5,632 nt of DNA from Nitrospinota bacterium. Its GTDB lineage: Bacteria > JAUXIQ01. The DNA lies in the NCBI GenBank assembly GCA_030620925.1, contig JAUXIQ010000156.1:1-5632 (forward strand). Direction: 5' to 3'. This document shows positions 1 through 5,525 of the stretch, piece by piece. The notes below the pieces were generated by a model that saw only the letters and a list, made by a program, of their open reading frames with translations, did no database searches and had not been told where the DNA came from. Each line of letters starts with the position of its first letter. Position 1 is the first letter of the stretch. The position numbers and the translations under genes are program-made.

Positions 1-68
1 ATTCATTCAGGTGGGATGAGGACAAAATTACACCCTGCCCATTCGCAGAGTGACCTGCCCTACCTGTG

Positions 69-145
69 CTGCCAGGTCTCCGAACCTGGCAGATACCTGA
101 CCTGTCGGGTGCGGAGACCCAACAGCATCCCGCGTTCCGCGGGAT
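69..145. repeat. Cluster of GC-rich stem-loops downstream of the crotonase gene
   Basis: Three compact inverted repeats lie head to tail. The first has perfect 9-base arms at 69-77 and 84-92 with a 6-base loop. The second has 7-base arms at 104-110 and 117-123 with one wobble/mismatch position and the loop GCGGAG. The third has perfect 8-base arms (ATCCCGCG/CGCGGGAT) at 127-134 and 138-145 with the loop TTC. On the minus strand the third begins about 30 bases past the crotonase stop and could slow or end transcription or protect the 3' end. No T-run follows it, so it is not a canonical intrinsic terminator. The arms are read directly from the sequence; the function is inferred. Confidence 0.6.
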
Positions 146-167
146 CGGGTGCGGAGCCCCAACAGCA
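105..167 (+). repeat. 23-base direct repeat, two copies 40 bases apart
   Basis: Bases 105-127 and 145-167 are the same 23-mer apart from one substitution (A at 117, C at 157). The core is GGGTGCGGAG followed by CCCAACAGCA. The 17 bases between the copies are mostly the third hairpin of the cluster. In the first copy the substituted base pairs with T110 in the stem, so the second copy has a weaker hairpin. This looks like a short interspersed intergenic repeat rather than coding sequence. CRISPR is unlikely: there are only two copies, and the spacer is self-complementary. Confidence 0.6.
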
Positions 168-175
168 CGATGAAT

Positions 176-967
176 CTACTTGCCTTTAAAGACCGGCGGT
201 CGCTTTTCCACGGCGGCGCGGATGCCTTCCTGAAAGTCCTCCGTCTTGAAACAGGCCCCCTGCGCATAGGCGGCGAACTCCAGCTCATCGAGCATACCGG
301 AAGCCAGCGCCCTGCGCATACCGACCTTTATCATACCCAGCGCTTTGGTGGGGCCGTTTGCCAGACGTTCGGCGTATTCCCTGGTGTAGGTGAGCAGCTC
401 GTCGTGGGGGACGACCTTATTGGCCAGCCCCATCCGCTCCGCCTCCTGGGCGGAGACCATATCGGCGGTGTAAGCCATTTCCAGCGCCCGGCCCAGGCCG
501 ATTATGTGGGGGAGCAGATACATGCCGCACATGCCGGGAATGGCTCCCAGGCGAACGAAAGCTTCGCAGAATTGGGCCTTATCGGATGCGATGCGGATGT
601 CGCAGGCCAGGCACATGTCGAACCCGGCGCCCACCGCGTAGCCGTTCACGGCGGCGATGGTCGGTTTCTCGATGTCCATCAGACCCCTGGCGATGCCCTG
701 GAAATTGCTGTATACGGTGTCCTTGACTTCCAGTGGGTTGAGTTCGGCGGCCTGGAGGAGAAACTTGAGGTCTCCCCCTGAGGCGAACGACGTGCCCTCG
801 CCGGTGAGCACCACGCAGCGGGTATCGGGGTCCTTGTTGGCCTCATCGAAGGCCCGGCGAAGCTCACCGGCGGTATTCATGTCCAGCGAGTTTCTGTATC
901 GGGGCCGGTTGAGGGTTATGGTGGTGACGCCGTCCTGGCGATCATAGATGATGTTTTCGTATTCCAT
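176..967 (-). CDS. Crotonase-family protein (enoyl-CoA hydratase/isomerase-like)
   Basis: A complete 263-aa protein of normal length for a single-domain crotonase. Seen in the sequence: a first strand ending in TLNRP (18-22), the CoA-binding and oxyanion-hole segment FASGGDL (61-67), KPTIAAVNG (101-109), then GAGFDM (113-118) and ACDIRIAS (121-128). The C-terminal part is helical, with GPTKALGMIK (205-214). Family members hydrate, isomerise or otherwise transform acyl-CoA thioesters in the cytoplasm. Compared with rat enoyl-CoA hydratase, the first catalytic Glu (E144) is Asp117 here and the second (E164) falls on Phe137. A plain 2-enoyl-CoA hydratase is therefore doubtful, and an isomerase or another CoA-thioester reaction fits better. 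The start is supported by AAAGGAG six bases upstream. The deacetylase gene lies 132 bases upstream on the same strand, so co-transcription is likely. Family assignment is secure; substrate is unknown. Confidence 0.93.
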   Translation of the reverse strand: MEYENIIYDRQDGVTTITLNRPRYRNSLDMNTAGELRRAFDEANKDPDTRCVVLTGEGTSFASGGDLKFLLQAAELNPLEVKDTVYSNFQGIARGLMDIEKPTIAAVNGYAVGAGFDMCLACDIRIASDKAQFCEAFVRLGAIPGMCGMYLLPHIIGLGRALEMAYTADMVSAQEAERMGLANKVVPHDELLTYTREYAERLANGPTKALGMIKVGMRRALASGMLDELEFAAYAQGACFKTEDFQEGIRAAVEKRPPVFKGK

Positions 968-1024
968 GGCCTGCTCCTTTTTTTCGCCTTTCTATTCAGG
1001 GATGTTTCGTTGGAGTTCCGGGAC

Positions 1025-1045
1025 AGGAATTTTAAAATTATTCCT
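1025..1045. repeat. AT-rich inverted repeat between the two minus-strand genes
   Basis: In the 132-base gap between the deacetylase stop and the crotonase start there is a perfect 12-base palindrome (AATTTTAAAATT, 1028-1039). It lies within a wider inverted repeat, AGGAAT at 1025-1030 and ATTCCT at 1040-1045. It could be a weak intercistronic hairpin or a protein-binding site. There is no matching T-run, so it is not a convincing terminator. Otherwise this gap shows only the Shine-Dalgarno of the crotonase gene at about 974-980. Confidence 0.35.
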
Positions 1046-1099
1046 CACAGCTCCTTTAAATATCTCCGGACGCCGTTTTCAGGAGGAACCGGGGGCGGA

Positions 1100-1906
1100 T
1101 CAAGCGGGGTGATGTTCCAGCCAGTGTTCTGCTATCTCCCGGTGAGTGGCGAACCATACGTCGGCGTTGCCCCGTATATGCTGAATGAGGTCGTCCATCA
1201 TTTTCATGCGATGCCGCCTGCCGATGATCTGGGGGTGGCAGACCAGGTTGTAATAGCCTCCTTCGCGGTAACACCAGTCGAACTCATCTCTCCAGATTTC
1301 CAGCACTTTGGAGGGGGCGGACAAACCGGTGTGGTAGGGCACGAAGCTGAACAGGAAATGGGGCGCGTCGTCCAGCTCCCAGCTAAAGGGGAGCTCCAGC
1401 ACTTTTTCTTCCCTGCCTTCCACCTCCAGGTAGTAGGGCTCATCTCTCCCTACCAGGCTGCTGTCGTAGGTGAAGCCGTAATCGAGGAGGAACTGAAGGG
1501 TATGGGGGCTGTAACCGCCTGCGGGGGAGCGATAACCCACGGGCTTTTCCCCGGTGATGCCCTGCAGGATTTCCAGGCCTCGCTGCATTATCTCTTCTTC
1601 CTGTTCTTTGGTGCGGCGGGAGACGTTCTCGTGGAGGTAGCCGTGGTGCCCGATCTCGTGGCCTTTGGCGTGAAGCTCTTCGACTATGTGGGGGTAATGT
1701 TCCGCCGTCCAGCCGGGTATGAAGAAAGTGGCCTTGATATGGTACCTGTCCAGCATGTCCACGATGCGGGGCATACCCACCTGGGGGCCGTAAGCGCCGC
1801 GGGCCAGGTGGGCCGGCGTATCCTGCTTGAAGGGGCCCAGCCAGAGCGTCTCGGCGTCAATATCAAAACCCAATGCGACGGCGCATTTTACACCTTCTTT
1901 CCACAT
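1100..1906 (-). CDS. Polysaccharide deacetylase-fold (NodB/CDA1) amidohydrolase, PuuE/HpPgdA-like
   Basis: A complete 268-aa protein of the carbohydrate esterase 4 fold. Visible motifs in order: FDID (14-17), giving the Asp pair with Asp17 as likely metal ligand; ATFFIPGW (59-66); GHHGYLHEN (86-94), supplying His88 and His92 in the H-x3-H metal site; YRSPAGGYS (125-133); DSSL (148-151); and CHPQIIGRRHR (223-233) with a conserved His224. There is no signal peptide or membrane segment, so it acts in the cytoplasm, unlike cell-wall chitin or peptidoglycan deacetylases. That, the motif wording and the length fit the PuuE/HpPgdA branch, whose members include allantoinase-type and cyclic-imide hydrolases, so a small amide or imide substrate is as likely as a sugar. 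ATG 1904-1906 follows a strong GGGGAGGG seven bases or less upstream. It is the first gene of a likely two-gene operon with the crotonase. Confidence 0.9.
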   Translation of the reverse strand: MWKEGVKCAVALGFDIDAETLWLGPFKQDTPAHLARGAYGPQVGMPRIVDMLDRYHIKATFFIPGWTAEHYPHIVEELHAKGHEIGHHGYLHENVSRRTKEQEEEIMQRGLEILQGITGEKPVGYRSPAGGYSPHTLQFLLDYGFTYDSSLVGRDEPYYLEVEGREEKVLELPFSWELDDAPHFLFSFVPYHTGLSAPSKVLEIWRDEFDWCYREGGYYNLVCHPQIIGRRHRMKMMDDLIQHIRGNADVWFATHREIAEHWLEHHPA

Positions 1907-1935
1907 GACAATCCCTCCCCCAATGGGCGAAAACG

Positions 1936-1964
1936 GTTATAATGAGCCGTGGTCCTCACGGCTA
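1936..1964 (-). promoter_or_regulatory. Possible promoter of the deacetylase operon
   Basis: On the minus strand, TATAAC (1941 to 1936) resembles a -10 box and would start transcription about 20-25 bases before the deacetylase ATG. The -35 position (around 1959-1964) matches the consensus poorly and lies inside an inverted repeat, as expected for a promoter that needs or is blocked by a regulator. The same bases read on the plus strand give a perfect TATAAT at 1938-1943, so the element is nearly symmetric. Inference from position and consensus only. Confidence 0.3.
1945..1963. promoter_or_regulatory. Operator-like inverted repeat upstream of the deacetylase gene
   Basis: Perfect 7-base arms AGCCGTG (1945-1951) and CACGGCT (1957-1963) flank the 5-base spacer GTCCT. 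The 19-base element is centred about 48 bases upstream of the deacetylase start and overlaps the -35 position of the candidate promoter. Its size and position fit a dimeric repressor or activator site. No regulator gene is in the window, and a transcript hairpin cannot be excluded. Confidence 0.35.
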
Positions 1965-2289
1965 TCGGTTCGATTATTCTTGAGGGGGAGTTTAGTTGAC
2001 TGGTCTGGTGCTGTCAAATGTTTTCAGGGCGGAGGGTTTTCGTCGCTTCCCGGGAGTCGGAGACATTTTCGGCGGATGAGTCGATTCGGATGGTATGTCC
2101 GCAGAGAGGATAGAGAATAAAATAGACACTTTATTTATATTTTACCTTCATTCCTCTTTGAGATAGAGGTTCATCCGTTTCCCGGCCCGTCAGGGGAACC
2201 GTATTTAAACTATTGTTATTTCTCGAAAAAATATTTATTTGCTTGAGTAACCCTGGAAAATGAGACGATTATCTAAATAGATTTTTTGA

Positions 2290-2315
2290 GATTTGAGTTA
2301 TAGATTTGAGTTATA
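2290..2315. repeat. 13-base perfect tandem duplication
   Basis: GATTTGAGTTATA occurs at 2290-2302 and again, identically, at 2303-2315. A partial echo (GATTTTTTGAG) begins at 2280. The unit contains TTGAGT, a 4/6 match to a -35 box. The repeat lies about 80-107 bases before the start of the exported-protein gene, so copy number could affect promoter strength or regulator binding. Read directly from the sequence. Confidence 0.7.
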
Positions 2316-2334
2316 GTATAGAATAGAAGATAAG
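2293..2334 (+). promoter_or_regulatory. Possible promoter(s) for the exported-protein/VWA genes
   Basis: Two overlapping weak options exist. TTGAGT at 2293-2298 pairs with TATAGA at 2317-2322 over an 18-base spacer. TTGAGT at 2306-2311 pairs with GATAAG at 2329-2334 over a 17-base spacer. Each hexamer matches four of six consensus bases. The surrounding AT-richness and the location support a promoter here. The exact start site cannot be chosen from the sequence. Confidence 0.25.
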
Positions 2335-2343
2335 CACGGTGCT
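2333..2343. promoter_or_regulatory. 11-base palindrome in the leader of the exported-protein gene
   Basis: AGCAC (2333-2337) and GTGCT (2339-2343) mirror each other around G2338. The element sits just after the candidate -10 and about 54 bases before the ATG, where a repressor or a transcript hairpin could act. It is short enough to occur by chance. Confidence 0.2.
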
Positions 2344-2358
2344 AACCCGGGAATACGC

Positions 2359-2400
2359 ATGAATTTTATATTTGGGTTCTATTGGGGGGAACCTGGATGA
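2359..2400 (+). CDS. Possible 13-codon leader peptide ORF
   Basis: ATG at 2359 opens a 13-codon frame (MNFIFGFYWGEPG) ending in TGA at 2398-2400. The stop overlaps the ATG of the exported-protein gene (2397-2399) in the ATGA arrangement typical of translational coupling. CGGGAA at 2348-2353, five bases upstream, is a modest Shine-Dalgarno. The peptide is aromatic-rich (three Phe, one Tyr, one Trp) but has no run of one amino acid that would mark a classical attenuator. Chance is a serious alternative at this length. Confidence 0.25.
   Translation: MNFIFGFYWGEPG
2384..2390 (+). promoter_or_regulatory. Ribosome binding site fixing the start at 2397
   Basis: GGGGGGA sits six bases before ATG 2397, a good Shine-Dalgarno spacing. 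It rules against the in-frame TTG at 2382, which overlaps this site, and is too far from the next ATG at 2406. Confidence 0.6.
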
Positions 2401-3233
2401 TTACCATGACAAAGGGCAAAAGAACGGCTCTGAAAAAAATCAGCAGGAGCATTATCCCGGCCCTGGCATTTTTGACCCTCATATCGGCCTCCGGGGCGAT
2501 GGGGGAGGATAATTTTGAAATAGAAGTCTCCTTCGGCTCTCCGCCCGAAGGGCATCCCCAATTGGAGTTGGAAAAGCTATCTCCGGATGTAAGCGAAATG
2601 TTGCGGAAAATAGCCGATCATCCTACTTTATATATGGAGATAGGCAATACTTTAGCGGAGGGCGACCCCTACCTTTATGAGTATCTATTCGACAGACTGT
2701 CCTTATCGTCGATTTTGCTGAAAGAGCTTGAGCTGGCACGATACAATATTTACGAATTGAGTCCCGATAAATATAGCTGGGTAGACCCCAAAGGTGTTTT
2801 CGCTCGCTTCGAGCTGATATACAAGGAACCCGGCAAACGTATCTATTATGGCAGTGGTTTTTACGATGGCAGGCTGATGCCCCGGGTGGACGGAAAGGCC
2901 GTATTGGTATTCTTGTATCATCCCGTCGAAAACCATAATCCTCCCGTTATGCTGAACGAGGTATACGGCTACATCGAGGTGGACGGCTTCTTTTTTTCGA
3001 CGATTACCAAGATTCTCCAACCTTTCCTGCCCGGGCTGGTGAGGAGCAAGATGAATAAACTTTTCACTTCCACCAAGACCCTCACCGAGTGGATCGCCAG
3101 AGACCCGCTGGAAGTCTACGACAGGCTGGAAGACACCGGGCGGGTGCATGAGGATTACCTGTCAGAGTTTAAACGTTTTTTTATGGACGGCGATGAGAGG
3201 GAATTCCGGAGTACGGTTACCTTCCCCAAATAG
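2397..3233 (+). CDS. Sec-exported protein of unknown function, 278 aa
   Basis: I do not recognise this family. From ATG 2397 the N-terminus has a basic stretch (KGKRTALKK, 6-14), a hydrophobic core at about 19-32 and a plausible signal peptidase I site after Ala34 (SGA|MGE). No lipobox Cys is seen. The mature part of about 244 aa has no further membrane segment and no cysteine that I can see. It starts with an acidic, helical region (about 57-118), continues with strand-like segments (FARFELIY 136-142, KRIYYGSGFYDG 147-158, KAVLVFLYHP 167-176, VYGYIEVDGFFF 189-200), and ends helical, with conserved-looking TLTEWIARDPLEVYDRL (228-244). A strand core between helices suggests an extracytoplasmic ligand-binding fold, but that is only an impression. 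The VWA gene follows after 31 bases, so the two are probably co-transcribed. Base composition is more AT-rich than in the left block. The stop is TAG at 3231-3233. Confidence 0.85.
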   Translation: MITMTKGKRTALKKISRSIIPALAFLTLISASGAMGEDNFEIEVSFGSPPEGHPQLELEKLSPDVSEMLRKIADHPTLYMEIGNTLAEGDPYLYEYLFDRLSLSSILLKELELARYNIYELSPDKYSWVDPKGVFARFELIYKEPGKRIYYGSGFYDGRLMPRVDGKAVLVFLYHPVENHNPPVMLNEVYGYIEVDGFFFSTITKILQPFLPGLVRSKMNKLFTSTKTLTEWIARDPLEVYDRLEDTGRVHEDYLSEFKRFFMDGDEREFRSTVTFPK

Positions 3234-3250
3234 CAGTGAACCTTTTCTAC

Positions 3251-3257
3251 GGGGGTG
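3251..3257 (+). promoter_or_regulatory. Ribosome binding site fixing the VWA start at 3265
   Basis: GGGGGTG lies seven bases before ATG 3265. The frame stays open upstream to an ATG at 3148, but that start would overlap the preceding gene by 86 bases, has no comparable site, and adds 39 residues unlike the family's N-terminus. The 3265 start gives MWYRYSHWDGSQ, the expected family N-terminus. Confidence 0.65.
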
Positions 3258-3264
3258 CATTTTA

Positions 3265-5367
3265 ATGTGGTACAGATATTCCCACTGGGACGGCTCTCAG
3301 AGACTCCCCCGGTTGGACCCTCGCAGCGTAATGGATAGTATGGCTGACGGCCTGATACAGGGCGGAGACCTCATGAGGGCCCTTCGCTCGATTCTTCAGA
3401 AAGGGATGCAAGACCCCGGTGGAGAAAGCATAAAAGGAATTCAATCTCTTCTTGAGAAACTTCGCCGCTTGAAGAAGCGGGATATGGAGCGTTATAACCT
3501 CGACACCTCCCTCCGCGAGCTGAAAGACAAGTTGGAAAATATCATTGAGAAGGAGCGCAACACGCTGGAGGAGGGGCTGAACCGAGACGGCCCTGAAGGC
3601 GACCGCTCTTCCGATACTTCCACCCGGGCGCAGAACAAGCTGGACTACCTGGATAGTCTCCCCGAAGATGTGGGCCGGCGCATCGAGGCGCTGCGCGGTT
3701 ACGATTTCGTTGATCGGGAGGCGGGTGAAGAGTTCCGCCGCCTCCTGGAGATGCTCCAGCAGAAGGCCCTGGATACATTCTTTCAGAACATGAAGACGCA
3801 GTTTGAGGAGATGACCTGGGAGAAGGCCCGGCAGCTTAAGGATATGCTGCGTGATCTTAACAAAATGTTCGAGGAAAGAGCCCGGGGGGGAAAACCCGAC
3901 CTTAAGGAATTTATGGATAAGCATGGCGGCCACCTCGGTAATCCCGACATCGAGGATTTTGAACAGTTAATAGACAGCATGCAGCGCAACATGGGCCGCA
4001 TGGCCTCTCTCGTGGAAAGCATGTCTCACGACATGAAAAATGAGCTCAGCCGTATGCTTCAGAGCAGCATCTTCGATGAAGACTTCAGAGGAGAGCTTCA
4101 GGACTTAACGGAACACCTCAGGTCGGAGCCTGGTTTTGCGCAGTTGGTGAGCAGGTACCCTTTCAAGGGTGAAGAGGAGCTGAGCCTGGATGAGGCCCTG
4201 AAGCTTATGGAAAAGTTTCAGGAGATGGAAGGGTTGGAAAGGTCTCTGCAGCAGGCCTGGCGCTCGGGAAGGACGGAGGATGTCGATGAAGAGAAGTTGC
4301 GGGAACTGCTGGGCGAGGAATCGCTTCGTGAGTTAAAAAAGCTAAAGGGCGTGGTGGATCTTCTGGAGGAGGCCGGTTATATCAGAAAAAGCGGAGACGA
4401 GTTGCGCCTCACCCCCAAGGGCATCAAGAAGATAGGGCTCAAGGCCATGGGGGATATTTTCGCTTCCCTCAAGAGGAGCCACACGGGTGAACATGCCGTC
4501 GGTTTCGCCGGTAAGGGGGGAAACCCCATCGAGGAGACCAAGGAATACGAGTTCGGAGACCATTTTTCGGTTAACGTGGGCAGAACCCTCATGAACGCCA
4601 TGATCAGGGATGGGGGCTGTTCGGGAGATATACAGGTGAAGCCTGAGGATTTCGAGGTTTACAGGAACGAGTATCTCTCTCACACCAGCACGGTTATCAT
4701 GATAGACATGAGCGGCTCGATGGAGACTTTCGACAGGTTCTCAGCGGCCAAGAAAGTAGCCATCGCAATGGAAAGCTTGATACGCACTCAATTCCCCAGG
4801 GATACGCTTTATATAGTCGGTTTTTACACCCACGCCCGGGAGATAAAAAAAGAAGAGCTGCCCTTCATCAACCCAAAACCGTTCGGCTATAACCCCTACA
4901 TGCCTGTGGACCTCGTAAGCATGCAATGGGGCTATCTTAACCTGGAAATAGACCACCGGGATATAGACGGGCAGTATTCGAACGTCCCCGAATCATTCAC
5001 CAACATCCAGCAGGGGCTGCTCTGTTCGGCAAGGCTGCTGGCAAGGGAAAATTGTCCCAACAAGCAGATCATCATGATAACCGACGGAGAACCGACCGCA
5101 CACAGCCAGGAGGGGCGGCTCTACCTCCAATATCCACCCAGCAGGCAGACCATACGGGAAACGCTGAAAGAGGTCGAGCGCTGCACCCGCCGGGGGATTA
5201 CCATCAATACCTTTATGCTCAACCGCGACTATTTTCTGGAGAAATTCGTCGACCAGATAACCCGCATCAACCGCGGCCGGGCTTTCTTCACCTCGCCGGA
5301 TAAGATCGGCGAGTATATCTTCGTGGACTACCTGCGAAATAAAAGGGGGAAAATCGCCCGGGCCTGA
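3265..5367 (+). CDS. VWA-domain protein, COG4867/Rv0959-like, with intact MIDAS
   Basis: A complete 700-aa cytoplasmic protein without signal peptide or membrane segment. The N-terminus (RYSHWDGSQ, 4-12) is typical of the family. Residues 20-350 are charged and mostly helical, with probable coiled-coil stretches (about 55-105, 155-205, 235-270). Residues 360-402 (VVDLLEEAGYIRK, then LRLTPKGIKKIG) look like a winged-helix segment. The VWA domain spans about 474-690, and its metal-ion-dependent adhesion site is complete: DMSGS (481-485), Thr579 in SFTNIQQGL, and Asp607 in ITDGEP. Relatives such as Rv0959 of Mycobacterium tuberculosis sit beside a Mg-chelatase/MoxR-type AAA+ ATPase and are thought to act with it in metal insertion or protein remodelling. 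No such ATPase is in this window. The preceding exported-protein gene ends 31 bases upstream, suggesting one transcript. The stop is TGA at 5365-5367. Family call is firm; cellular role is not established. Confidence 0.93.
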   Translation: MWYRYSHWDGSQRLPRLDPRSVMDSMADGLIQGGDLMRALRSILQKGMQDPGGESIKGIQSLLEKLRRLKKRDMERYNLDTSLRELKDKLENIIEKERNTLEEGLNRDGPEGDRSSDTSTRAQNKLDYLDSLPEDVGRRIEALRGYDFVDREAGEEFRRLLEMLQQKALDTFFQNMKTQFEEMTWEKARQLKDMLRDLNKMFEERARGGKPDLKEFMDKHGGHLGNPDIEDFEQLIDSMQRNMGRMASLVESMSHDMKNELSRMLQSSIFDEDFRGELQDLTEHLRSEPGFAQLVSRYPFKGEEELSLDEALKLMEKFQEMEGLERSLQQAWRSGRTEDVDEEKLRELLGEESLRELKKLKGVVDLLEEAGYIRKSGDELRLTPKGIKKIGLKAMGDIFASLKRSHTGEHAVGFAGKGGNPIEETKEYEFGDHFSVNVGRTLMNAMIRDGGCSGDIQVKPEDFEVYRNEYLSHTSTVIMIDMSGSMETFDRFSAAKKVAIAMESLIRTQFPRDTLYIVGFYTHAREIKKEELPFINPKPFGYNPYMPVDLVSMQWGYLNLEIDHRDIDGQYSNVPESFTNIQQGLLCSARLLARENCPNKQIIMITDGEPTAHSQEGRLYLQYPPSRQTIRETLKEVERCTRRGITINTFMLNRDYFLEKFVDQITRINRGRAFFTSPDKIGEYIFVDYLRNKRGKIARA

Positions 5368-5406
5368 CCGTCTCCTGCTTCCCGCCGTTCGATTCAGCTC
5401 CGATTA

Positions 5407-5433
5407 TCTCATAGTCAATGAGACCCGTTTTTT
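5407..5433 (+). terminator. Weak intrinsic terminator candidate after the VWA gene
   Basis: TCTCAT (5407-5412) and ATGAGA (5418-5423) form a 6-base stem with a 5-base loop. After CCCG comes a run of six T (5428-5433). The stem is short and only one third GC, and the T-run begins four bases late, so termination would be partial at best. Position, 40 bases past the stop, is right for a terminator. Confidence 0.35.
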
Positions 5434-5443
5434 CGCTAAGAAA

Positions 5444-5498
5444 TTGATTAATTACGGGTAGATGCCGATATATATATACATATACTGTGAGGTATAAA
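5444..5498 (+). promoter_or_regulatory. AT-rich promoter-like stretch before the last gene
   Basis: This segment holds TTGATT (5444-5449), an alternating TA run (about 5469-5484), TATACT (5481-5486) and TATAAA (5493-5498), all between the terminator candidate and the last gene. Several -10-like boxes are present, but none has a good -35 at ideal spacing: TTGATT to TATATA at 5469 is 19 bases. It is a plausible promoter zone, not a resolved promoter. Confidence 0.25.
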
Positions 5499-5525
5499 AC
5501 GTTAGGCTTTCCCTGGGGGTCGATA

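Larger units (their letters stand above)
1907..2396. other. Divergent intergenic region, about 490 bases
   Basis: This region separates the minus-strand deacetylase operon from the plus-strand exported-protein/VWA block. From about 2105 onward it is clearly AT-rich. It holds the promoter-like and repeat elements listed separately. The stretch 1965-2280 has no convincing gene: the short plus-strand reading frame ending at 2120 is a continuation of antisense sequence with no good ribosome site. A loose inverted repeat (GCGGA at 2072-2076, TCCGC at 2098-2102) is too weak to call. No tRNA, known riboswitch consensus or clear terminator was recognised. Confidence 0.6.

Noticed and set aside
3-53. 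Possible C-terminal tail of a plus-strand gene entering from the left edge (SFRWDEDKITP..., stop at 51-53)
   Set aside because: Only 16 residues are visible and the other frames are about equally plausible, so it cannot be told from chance.
105-167. Minimal CRISPR array
   Set aside because: Only two repeats, a 17-base spacer that is itself a perfect hairpin, and no cas gene nearby.
1-189. Frame-1 plus-strand reading frame open from the left edge for about 62 codons
   Set aside because: The translation is low-complexity, runs through the hairpin repeats and overlaps the end of the crotonase gene.
149-781. Plus-strand ORF of 210 codons over the crotonase gene
   Set aside because: Antisense to a clear crotonase, with no ribosome site and no recognisable protein features.
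1010-1942. Long plus-strand ORF of 310 codons
   Set aside because: It lies fully antisense to the deacetylase gene, which has intact catalytic motifs, and its translation resembles no family. It is a codon-bias shadow.
2076-2120. Short ORF of 14 codons in the intergenic region
   Set aside because: No ribosome site at proper spacing and no sign of conservation. It is the tail of an antisense reading frame.
3148-3264. Upstream extension of the VWA gene by 39 codons
   Set aside because: It overlaps the preceding gene in another frame and lacks a ribosome site. The family N-terminus begins at 3265.
3262-3933. Minus-strand ORF of 223 codons inside the VWA gene
   Set aside because: Antisense to the conserved N-terminal half of the VWA protein, with no supporting start or domain.
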